Positions 1 through 5,147 of a DNA stretch of 6,987 bases are shown here, piece after piece (position 1 is the stretch's first letter; each line of letters begins with the position of its first letter). The stretch is taken from the NCBI GenBank assembly GCA_031266315.1, contig JAISBG010000018.1, forward strand, positions 1-6,987, written 5' to 3'. Both the position numbers and the translations under genes were made by a program. The stretch comes from Planctomycetaceae bacterium. Its GTDB lineage: Bacteria > Planctomycetota > Planctomycetia > Pirellulales > Thermoguttaceae. The notes below the pieces were generated by a model. The model saw nothing but the letters and a program-made list of their open reading frames with translations. It did no database searches and was not told the DNA's origin.

Positions 1-2
1 AT

Positions 3-134
3 ACCACAGCGGAAGTTATCGCAAGTGTTCAGGAACACCAGATAAAATGTCCGGCATTGTTTGATATTAACATCCTAAAAAAGCGTTCCTATTTTTTTGA
101 TGGAAAACGTGTCCATGTCATCGAACATCATTAA
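3..134 (+). CDS. 3' end of an unidentified small gene (partial)
   Basis: An open frame runs from the left edge to a TAA at 132-134 and encodes the last 43 residues of a protein; its start lies outside the window. The visible tail includes 'CPALFDINILKKRSYFFDG' and ends in 'VIEHH'. It looks like real protein rather than noise: it is mixed in composition and stops just inside the next gene. I do not recognise the family. Its last 20 bases overlap the ATG at 115 of the retropepsin-like gene in a different frame, which suggests translational coupling and a shared function. Small proteins paired with clan AA aspartic proteases are common in bacteria, so it may be the protease's partner; this is inference. 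The alternative is a chance open frame, which cannot be fully excluded at this length. Confidence 0.55.
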   Translation, partial: TTAEVIASVQEHQIKCPALFDINILKKRSYFFDGKRVHVIEHH

Positions 135-558
135 ATACCCATTTGATTATGATCCGGTAATTGAGATATTGCTTGAGAATCTTCATGATCCTTCCAAAGC
201 ACCTTATCGAATTTCAGCATTGATTGACACCGGAGCAACATCAACTGTTATTCCCTATACTGTGTGTGAAATATTGGGACATTCCTTTGAAAAGGGAATT
301 GCTTCCTATACCGCATCGGGAATTGGAACAAGTGGTATTCGAACCTTTGTTCATGCAACAAGATTAACTTTATTAGAACCGCCTCAAGAAACAGAATTTT
401 TTTCGTTTACCAAACCAGTATTTGAACCGATAGAATTTTATTTAGAATTTATTGAACAAGATTTACCTTGTGTTCTTTTAGGACAATCCGATTTTTTACG
501 TTTATTTCGTTACACTCAAGACGGCAAAGCCGGTTGGTTTTCGCTGGAACGAATTTAG
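115..558 (+). CDS. retropepsin-like (clan AA) aspartic protease
   Basis: A 147-residue protein with the hallmarks of a single-lobe aspartic protease that works as a homodimer. The catalytic D-T-G-A is at residues 38-41, inside 'ALIDTGATSTVIP'. A glycine-rich flap-like stretch ('GIGTSG') lies around residues 69-74. A hydrophobic-hydrophobic-Gly signature, 'VLLGQSDFL', is at 120-128, near the C-terminus as expected. No signal peptide or membrane segment is seen, so it is probably cytoplasmic. Alternative starts are TTG at 97 and ATG at 100. ATG 115 is preferred because it has a weak GGAAAA-type ribosome site at 102-107 and overlaps the upstream stop as coupled genes do. It is followed after 16 bases by the UPF0175 gene, so the two are probably co-transcribed. 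The natural substrate of such bacterial proteases is generally unknown; the fold assignment is firm, the role is not. Confidence 0.8.
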   Translation: MSSNIIKYPFDYDPVIEILLENLHDPSKAPYRISALIDTGATSTVIPYTVCEILGHSFEKGIASYTASGIGTSGIRTFVHATRLTLLEPPQETEFFSFTKPVFEPIEFYLEFIEQDLPCVLLGQSDFLRLFRYTQDGKAGWFSLERI

Positions 559-564
559 TAACAC

Positions 565-568
565 GGAG
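565..568 (+). promoter_or_regulatory. Shine-Dalgarno of first UPF0175 gene
   Basis: GGAG lies six bases before the ATG at 575. It is one of the few good ribosome binding sites in the window and fixes the start of this gene. Confidence 0.7.
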
Positions 569-574
569 AATACA

Positions 575-877
575 ATGACGACATTAACATTACAATTAGA
601 ATTACCAGACGATTTTGTGATGAGTGAACATGAAGCGAAAATGATGTTTGCTGCGAAATTGTATGACGAAAGGAAATTGACGGCTGGCAAAGCGGCTGCA
701 ATGGTTGGTATTTCGAAACGGGATTTTCTTTGGGAAGTTCCGCAATATGGAATACGTTATTATGCCGGCGTGACTCCGGAAGACCTTGATCGGGAATTTG
801 AACTCGCATGTGGGTTCGGTCAGTGTCAGGAAAAAACACCTGTACAGGAAAGTGAACAGGGTAATGTCGTTTCATGA
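575..877 (+). CDS. UPF0175 family protein, probable antitoxin (copy 1)
   Basis: A 100-residue protein of the UPF0175 type, whose members usually sit just upstream of DUF3368 PIN-domain toxins and are regarded as their antitoxins. The family core is clear: 'KLYDERKLTAGKAAAMVGIS' (residues 28-47), a helix-turn-helix-like segment, then 'KRDFLWEVPQYGIRYY' and an acidic 'TPEDLDREFELA'. The C-terminus after about residue 87 is polar and not conserved. The start is set by GGAG at 565-568. The stop at 875-877 overlaps the ATG at 864 of the PIN-toxin remnant, the normal antitoxin-toxin coupling. A second, partly near-identical copy starts at 985. In an intact module it would bind and neutralise the toxin and probably repress the operon; here the partner is broken. 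Confidence 0.82.
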   Translation: MTTLTLQLELPDDFVMSEHEAKMMFAAKLYDERKLTAGKAAAMVGISKRDFLWEVPQYGIRYYAGVTPEDLDREFELACGFGQCQEKTPVQESEQGNVVS

Positions 878-1037
878 ACTTATTATTTCGGATACGAGTT
901 GTCTTGTTAACCTTGAAAGAATCGGAGCATTATGTCTTTTGGAGCAAGTATTCAAAAAAATTATTATTACGAAAGAAGTTACCAATGACGACATTAACAT
1001 TACAATTAGAATTACCGGGCGATTTTGTGATGAGTGA
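864..1037 (+). pseudogene. truncated DUF3368 (PIN-domain) toxin remnant
   Basis: The frame starting at ATG 864 begins 'MSFHELIISDTSCLVNLERI' and continues 'GALCLLEQVFKKIIITKEV'. This matches the N-terminus of DUF3368 PIN-type toxins, including the first conserved acidic residue (Asp10, in 'SDTSCL'). PIN toxins are normally about 150 residues and act as ribonucleases needing three or four acidic residues along the chain. Here toxin-like sequence ends at about residue 39 (nt ~981). The frame then runs out of frame through the start of the second antitoxin gene and stops at 1035-1037 after 57 residues in all. The later catalytic acids are missing, so nuclease activity is very unlikely. The start overlaps the upstream antitoxin by 14 bases, as in intact modules. 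It could still make a short peptide, but I read it as a deletion scar. Confidence 0.75.
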
Positions 1038-1245
1038 ACATGAAGCAAAAACGGCATTTGTTTTGAAATTATACGAGGACGGTAAGTTGACGGCTGGTAA
1101 AGGCGCGTCTCTATTAGGAATAACCAAGCGGGAATTTATCGAAACATTCGGAACCGTTTGCGATATGACACCGGAGGAAATGTTACAAGATTATAAAATC
1201 GCTTGTCAGGCAAGCAGACACCTTGATACAAAATACTCTCCATGA
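985..1245 (+). CDS. UPF0175 family protein, probable antitoxin (copy 2)
   Basis: An 86-residue UPF0175 protein starting 'MTTLTLQLELPGDFVMSEHE', nearly identical to copy 1 over its first 21 residues (one change, Asp to Gly). It then diverges strongly: 'FVLKLYEDGKLTAGKGASLL' is followed by 'GITKREFIETFGTVCDMTPE'. It lacks the 'PQYGIRYY' stretch of copy 1, so the loop before the acidic C-terminal helix is shorter. An in-frame start at 874 exists but would read through toxin-remnant DNA in the wrong frame. ATG 985 matches the start of copy 1 and is preferred, although its ribosome site is weak. No toxin gene follows; the next 90 bases are AT-rich and only a five-codon frame opens after it. It may be an orphan antitoxin, able to regulate other loci or protect against related toxins; this is inference. 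Confidence 0.8.
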   Translation: MTTLTLQLELPGDFVMSEHEAKTAFVLKLYEDGKLTAGKGASLLGITKREFIETFGTVCDMTPEEMLQDYKIACQASRHLDTKYSP

Positions 1246-1257
1246 AGCCGGAGAATT

Positions 1258-1275
1258 ATGAAATTAGATATTTAA
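1258..1275 (+). pseudogene. five-codon reading frame after a good ribosome site, possible gene remnant
   Basis: A GGAG at 1250-1253 is followed four bases later by ATG, then Lys-Leu-Asp-Ile and a TAA at 1273-1275. Placed just after an antitoxin stop codon, this is where a toxin start would be expected, so it may be the scar of a lost second toxin gene. It could also be chance in AT-rich DNA. The remaining bases up to 1335 hold no gene. Confidence 0.25.
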
Positions 1276-1335
1276 TGTTTACTTAATTATTAACGATTTA
1301 CGATTTTATTACACCATTAACGACTATTTAAAATT

Positions 1336-3051
1336 ATGGCACTTCGCAGACTGGGACAGGTTTTTGTTGACCTTGGATTTATTGACGAGGAGCAACTTGA
1401 GATGTTGCTGGGGGAACATCTTCAGCGGCACGGGGAGAAGATTGGTGAAACGGCAATATCAATGGGTTTTGCCAATGATGATCAGGTTGCGGTTGCGTTG
1501 GCGGAGCAACTTGGTTTGCAAGTGATTGGTCTTGGCGATTTGACAATTCCGCCTGATGTTCTTGCTCATTTGACGGAGCCGATGGCGCAAATTTACAAGG
1601 TAATTCCGATCAGTTTTCGAAACGAAATTTTAACCGTTGCGATGTGCGAACCGCAGAACATTATGGTTCTCGACGAGTTACGCAATTTTTTAGGTTACGA
1701 AATTCGTGCGGTTGTTACGACGCCGCGTGATATTGATAATGCGTTGAATCGTTATTATGCTTCTGATGTTGAAAGTGTTGAATCGCTTATTGCCGACATG
1801 GAGAATGACAAATCGCTCAAGGAAGCGGCGGCGGCGTTGGAGAGTGGGGCGTCTATTGATTTGGCGAGTATCGAAGCCTTGAGCGAATCGGCTCCGGTAC
1901 GAAAATTGCTCAACATGGTATTCCTGCTTGGTATTAAAGACCACGCGAGTGACTTGCATTTTGAACCGTTTGAAGATGAATTTAAGATTAGGATTAAAGC
2001 AGATGGGACGTTGTACGAAATGGTTCCTCCACCGCGACATTTGGCGTCGGCGATTACAACCCGAATCAAAGTTATGGCGAACCTTGATATTGCGGAACGC
2101 CGTTTGCCGCAAGACGGACGTATTCGGCTGACAGTGGGCGGTCATCCGATTGATTTGCGGGTGAGCGTATTGCCGACGTTGTTTGGTGAAAGTGTTGTTT
2201 GCCGTATTCTTGACAAATCGGTGATTAGTCTTGACCTTGAAAATGTTGGTATGGACGCGATGTTGTTACGTGATGTCCGCAAGATACTGGAACGTCCCAA
2301 CGGAATTGTTCTTGTTACGGGACCAACCGGTTCGGGCAAAACGACAACATTGTACGCGGCGTTGAGCGAATTAAATTCGATTACAGATAAATTGATGACA
2401 ACAGAAGACCCGGTAGAGTACGATATTGACGGTATTATTCAGATGCCGATTGACGCGGATATTGGTAACACATTTGCGCAATGTTTACGTTCGATATTAC
2501 GGCAAGACCCGGACATTATTCTTGTTGGTGAGATTCGGGACAGGGAAACGGCGGAGATTGCGGTACAGGCATCGTTGACGGGGCATTTGGTTTTCAGCAC
2601 GTTACACACGAATGATGCGCCGAGTACGATTACGCGGTTGAAGGACATGGGAATACCGTCGTTTTTGATTACGGCAACAGTAGAGGCGATTTTAGCGCAA
2701 CGACTTGTACGAACGATTTGCTCTGATTGTCGGGAGCAATACACGACGACGCCGGATCAGTTATCGGAGTTGGAGTTGGGGGCGGATTATATTGCCGGTA
2801 AGATGTTTTATCGTGGTCGCGGTTGTGTAACGTGTAACAATACGGGTTATAAGGGTCGGACGGCAATTCATGAATTTATGTTGATTAACGATGAAATTCG
2901 TGCGTTAATTAATCATGGAGCGTCGGCGTCGGATCTTCGCGATGCGGCGGCGCGGAACGGAATGATCACACTCCGCGAAGCCGGACTTGCCAAAATCCAC
3001 GCCGGAAAAACCACCATTGATGAAGTTGTCCGCGAAACAGTGCTTGAGTAG
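1336..3051 (+). CDS. pilB/gspE-like: type IV pilus / type II secretion assembly ATPase (PilB/GspE family)
   Basis: A 571-residue hexameric ATPase, full length for the family, that powers filament extension from the cytoplasmic side of the inner membrane. Residues 1-60 carry two tandem MshEN-type motifs ('RLGQVFVDLG' from 5, 'KIGETAISMG' from 35), which in this family bind cyclic-di-GMP. The second N-terminal lobe runs to about 141, followed by a charged linker. The catalytic core has Walker A 'GPTGSGKT' (329-336), Asp box 'TTEDPVEY' (355-362), Walker B 'DPDIILVGEIRD' (391-402) and His box 'TGHLVFSTLHTNDA' (415-428). A zinc tetracysteine follows (C462, C465, C497, C500). The Cys cluster and MshEN domain favour an extension ATPase over a PilT retraction ATPase. 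No Shine-Dalgarno precedes the ATG, although the reading frame and homology fix the start. The partner platform gene follows after a repeat-filled gap. Pilus versus secretion use cannot be told from this window. Confidence 0.96.
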   Translation: MALRRLGQVFVDLGFIDEEQLEMLLGEHLQRHGEKIGETAISMGFANDDQVAVALAEQLGLQVIGLGDLTIPPDVLAHLTEPMAQIYKVIPISFRNEILTVAMCEPQNIMVLDELRNFLGYEIRAVVTTPRDIDNALNRYYASDVESVESLIADMENDKSLKEAAAALESGASIDLASIEALSESAPVRKLLNMVFLLGIKDHASDLHFEPFEDEFKIRIKADGTLYEMVPPPRHLASAITTRIKVMANLDIAERRLPQDGRIRLTVGGHPIDLRVSVLPTLFGESVVCRILDKSVISLDLENVGMDAMLLRDVRKILERPNGIVLVTGPTGSGKTTTLYAALSELNSITDKLMTTEDPVEYDIDGIIQMPIDADIGNTFAQCLRSILRQDPDIILVGEIRDRETAEIAVQASLTGHLVFSTLHTNDAPSTITRLKDMGIPSFLITATVEAILAQRLVRTICSDCREQYTTTPDQLSELELGADYIAGKMFYRGRGCVTCNNTGYKGRTAIHEFMLINDEIRALINHGASASDLRDAAARNGMITLREAGLAKIHAGKTTIDEVVRETVLE

Positions 3052-3078
3052 TTAATAGTGAATAATTAATAGTGAATA
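3052..3078 (+). repeat. 13-bp direct repeat after the ATPase stop
   Basis: TTAATAGTGAATA occurs at 3052-3064 and 3066-3078, starting directly after the stop codon. Related AT-rich words in inverse orientation (ACTATTAACTAT) occur before the next gene around 3427-3444. The repeat-rich block at 3180-3380 is thus framed by similar sequence on both sides. Confidence 0.7.
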
Positions 3079-3192
3079 GAGACGCAAGCGTTTTATTTAC
3101 TGTTCACAATATTAACTATCAGTTGCTAACCATCACTAAAAATAACTATTTACTATGTAATATTTCAGTGGAATTTTTATTAAAAATTTGCA

Positions 3193-3252
3193 AAGGTAGA
3201 CAACCATAAGGTAGGCAACTATAAGGTAGGCAACTATAAGGTAGGCGACCTT
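3193..3252 (+). repeat. four tandem 15-bp repeats leading into a hairpin element
   Basis: Units begin at 3193, 3208, 3223 and 3238. The two central units are identical (AAGGTAGGCAACTAT). The first has two changes, and the last (AAGGTAGGCGACCTT) merges into the left hairpin of the inverted-repeat element at 3240. Each unit carries a GTAG word, the tetranucleotide found at the foot of many REP hairpins. There are no CRISPR-like unique spacers. Confidence 0.88.
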
Positions 3253-3380
3253 TTGCTAAAAGGTCGCGTCGGCGTTAGCCGACAGTGAACCAGATTAACG
3301 ATGGTAAATTATGTTGCCTTCCGTTTTGGAGTCAATAACGAGTCAACCGGCGCGACCCTTCAGCGAAGGGATCGCCCACC
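3240..3380. repeat. 141-bp inverted-repeat element with terminal hairpins (BIME/REP-like)
   Basis: The left end (3240-3267, 28 bases) and the right end (3352-3380, 29 bases) are inverted copies of each other, with five transitions and one single-base indel. Each end folds on its own: left hairpin 3245-3267 (10-bp perfect stem, loop GCT), right hairpin 3352-3375 (10 paired positions with one bulged A at 3371, loop AGC). Four of the five transitions fall as two pairs on opposite sides of the stem, so pairing is kept. A third hairpin, stem GTCGGC/GCCGAC with loop GTTA, lies at 3268-3283. GTAG precedes the left hairpin, as in REP elements mobilised by RAYT (TnpA_REP) transposases. No transposase is in the window. 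The element fills the gap between the ATPase and platform genes, where such structures can stabilise upstream mRNA or act in partial termination; that role is inference. Confidence 0.8.
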
Positions 3381-3457
3381 AATTTTTCGCGTTAAAATAT
3401 GGAAATTCGACTGAATAATTACTTAACTACTAACTATTAACTATCCACTAAATTATC

Positions 3458-4783
3458 ATGCCACAGTTTAAATTTGAGGCGGTTGACCAGAAGGGTCAGG
3501 AGATCAAGGACATTATCGAAGCCGCAACGGAAGACGAAGCGCAGGCGACGATACGTCAGATGGGTTACCATGTGACGAAAATTGCCATTTTTAAGGAGCG
3601 CAAAAAGCAGGGTGCCAAGAAAGGAGCCGGCGGCAAAACGTTCTCGTTTGGTCGGATAAAATCGAAACAGTTATCCGTGTTTACGCGGCAACTTTCGATA
3701 CTTCAAGATGCGGGTTTACCGATCTTGCGGAGTTTGAACATTTTGATGAGTCAGGCGAAACCGGGGGCGTTACGTAATGCGTTGATAGATGTTACGAACG
3801 AGATTGAGAGTGGTTCGAGTTTATCCGAAGCGATGGCGAAGGTTCCGAAGGCGTTCAACCGGCTTTACGTGAACATGATTAAAGCCGGCGAAGCGGGTGG
3901 AGCGTTGGAGACAATTTTGCAACGTCTTTCCGAATTTTTGGAAGCGTCGGAACAATTGAAGCAACGAATCAAGTCGGCATTAACGTACCCGATAGCGATT
4001 GTTTTTTTCGCGTGTGCGATATTGACTTTTATTTTGATTGCGATTGTGCCGAAATTTGAAGCGATATTCAAGGATTTTGACATGACGTTACCGTTGATGA
4101 CATCAATATTGATTACGGCGTCGCAATTGGTGATGAAATATTTTTACTTGCTCCCGTTGATTCCGTTTTCGATATGGTTAATGGTGAAACTGACGACGAG
4201 TTTTGAGTATGGTCGGTTTGGTTGGCATTTATTTATGCTGAAATTGCCGGTATTTGGGACGTTGGTTGAGAAGACGACCGTAGCACGGACAACACGGACA
4301 TTGGGAACACTGGTAACTTCCGGCGTGCCGATTCTGGAATCGTTACATATTACGAAGGAGGCGAGTAACAATGCGGTGTTTGAGTTAATGTACCAAAAAA
4401 TACTTGAAGCGATTCGGGACGGGGACACGATTGCGAACCCGATGAAACTGCACTCAACACCGCCATTCCATTTTGGGGCGTTACTGTATTCGGCGTTTTT
4501 TATTCCGATTGCGGGGGCATTGATTTATTTAATGAAACTGCGTGGTCGGGTGATGGACGATATGGTGGTCAACATGGTGGATGTTGGCGAGGAAACGGGG
4601 GAACTTGACACGATGTTGTACAAAGTGGCGGACACTTATGATCAGGAAGTGAAGGCGGCAACCGATGCGTTAATGAGTATGTTGGAACCGTTGCTGGTTA
4701 TATTCTTGGGCGGTATTGTCGGATTTATTGTTATCGCTTTGTTTATGCCCCTCATTAAACTTATCACCGCTTTGTCCGGCTGA
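3458..4783 (+). CDS. pilC/gspF-like: type IV pilus / type II secretion inner-membrane platform protein (PilC/GspF family)
   Basis: A 441-residue polytopic membrane protein that would connect the ATPase to the growing pseudopilus. The N-terminal cytoplasmic part ('FKFEAVDQKGQEI', residues 4-16) is typical. T2SSF domain 1 (about 72-197) includes 'FTRQLSILQDAGLPILRSL' and 'KAGEAGGALETIL' and ends in a membrane helix at about 178-196; another helix lies at about 226-244. T2SSF domain 2 (about 275-433) has 'TRTLGTLVTSGVPILESL', 'VGEETGELDTML' and a final helix at about 411-430. Unusually, domain 2 carries an insertion of roughly 35-40 residues (about 328-366) between 'IRDGDTIANP' and 'MVVNMVDVGEE', containing an extra hydrophobic stretch at about 340-358. 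Usual family members are near 400 residues, so this insertion explains the length. No Shine-Dalgarno precedes ATG 3458; the start is supported by the conserved N-terminus. Confidence 0.95.
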   Translation: MPQFKFEAVDQKGQEIKDIIEAATEDEAQATIRQMGYHVTKIAIFKERKKQGAKKGAGGKTFSFGRIKSKQLSVFTRQLSILQDAGLPILRSLNILMSQAKPGALRNALIDVTNEIESGSSLSEAMAKVPKAFNRLYVNMIKAGEAGGALETILQRLSEFLEASEQLKQRIKSALTYPIAIVFFACAILTFILIAIVPKFEAIFKDFDMTLPLMTSILITASQLVMKYFYLLPLIPFSIWLMVKLTTSFEYGRFGWHLFMLKLPVFGTLVEKTTVARTTRTLGTLVTSGVPILESLHITKEASNNAVFELMYQKILEAIRDGDTIANPMKLHSTPPFHFGALLYSAFFIPIAGALIYLMKLRGRVMDDMVVNMVDVGEETGELDTMLYKVADTYDQEVKAATDALMSMLEPLLVIFLGGIVGFIVIALFMPLIKLITALSG

Positions 4784-4790
4784 AAAAATA

Positions 4791-4803
4791 GGGCTGAAAG
4801 CCC
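4791..4803. repeat. short hairpin just after the platform gene
   Basis: GGGCT-GAA-AGCCC begins seven bases after the stop codon. It is the first of eight hairpins in this gap. No T-run follows, so it is not a standard intrinsic terminator. Confidence 0.75.
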
Positions 4804-4814
4804 GACATCAATAG

Positions 4815-4833
4815 CGTAGGGCAACGCCCTACG
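4815..4833. repeat. hairpin with GTAG-containing stem
   Basis: A perfect 8-bp stem (CGTAGGGC/GCCCTACG) with loop AAC. It belongs to the same family of GC-rich short hairpins as its neighbours and lies just outside the paired inverted arms that begin at 4845. Confidence 0.85.
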
Positions 4834-4844
4834 AAAAGGATTTC

Positions 4845-5075
4845 GCCCCGCAAGGGGCAATGCGTAACAACCCACCGCAACGCGGTGGGGAACGACACAC
4901 ACACAAACCATCGCCCTGTAAGGGCAATGGAAAATTGAAAACGAAGATGAATTGATTGACCGATGAAATGTTTCATTTATTGGCACTTGGCATCTACTGC
5001 CCTTTCAGGGCGACGGTATTTTGCGGTTTTTCCCACCGCGTTGCGGCGGGTTGTTATGCAATGTCCTTTCAGGAC
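4845..5075. repeat. large inverted array of six hairpins (REP/BIME-like cluster)
   Basis: The left arm (4845-4925) and right arm (4999-5075) are imperfect inverted copies, each with three hairpins in mirrored order. Left: GCCCC/GGGGC at 4845-4858, CCCACCGC/GCGGTGGG at 4871-4889, GCCCT/AGGGC at 4913-4925. Right: GCCCT/AGGGC at 4999-5011, CCCACCGC/GCGGCGGG at 5032-5050 (one mismatch), GTCCT/AGGAC at 5063-5075. The outermost hairpins differ in sequence yet both pair fully. The 73-base spacer is AT-rich and has a small palindrome ATGAAA-TG-TTTCAT at 4963-4976. Reverse-strand open frames over this array are by-products of the repeats. The origin is probably a mobile or amplified intergenic repeat family; an RNA-level role between the platform gene and the next gene is possible but unproven. 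Confidence 0.82.
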
Positions 5076-5080
5076 GAAAC

Positions 5081-5109
5081 ATTTTGAAAGATGAAAATTA
5101 GTTTATAAT
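5081..5109 (+). promoter_or_regulatory. possible promoter for the HigA-like gene
   Basis: A perfect TATAAT lies at 5104-5109, directly after the hairpin array and 38 bases before the ATG at 5148. The -35 region is poor: the best fit is TTTTGA at 5082-5087 with a 16-base spacer. In AT-rich DNA a single -10 match is weak evidence. Confidence 0.35.
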
Positions 5110-5147
5110 TATTGAAATTACCGATTATCACGATTGAGAAAAATACC

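Larger units (their letters stand above)
575..1046 (+). repeat. direct repeat: near-identical 5' ends of the two antitoxin genes
   Basis: Positions 575-636 and 985-1046 (62 bases each) differ at only two places. The sequence before the start codons is unrelated apart from a few bases, and after the repeat the two genes diverge to ordinary paralogue level. The sharp boundary at the start codon suggests recombination or gene conversion rather than slow divergence of an old duplication. Confidence 0.9.

Noticed and set aside
786..863. Extending the PIN-toxin frame upstream to an ATG at 786
   Set aside because: It would overlap the antitoxin gene deeply; toxin homology starts at about 864-880.
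874..984. Extending antitoxin copy 2 upstream to an in-frame ATG at 874
   Set aside because: The added residues are toxin-remnant DNA read in the wrong frame, and copy 1 starts at the position equivalent to 985.
1690..2145. Reverse-strand open frame of 151 codons within the ATPase gene
   Set aside because: It is antisense to a strongly conserved coding region and has no recognisable protein features.
3193..3252. CRISPR-like array
   Set aside because: The 15-bp units are head to tail with no spacers, and no cas genes are present.
4791..4833. Intrinsic terminator after the platform gene
   Set aside because: The hairpins are followed by mixed sequence without a T-run; they fit better as members of the repeat cluster.
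4642..4986. Reverse-strand open frames of 114 and 70 codons across the end of the platform gene and the hairpin array
   Set aside because: They run through inverted repeats and the antisense of a clear gene; their sequence is translated repeat DNA and shows no protein-like conservation.
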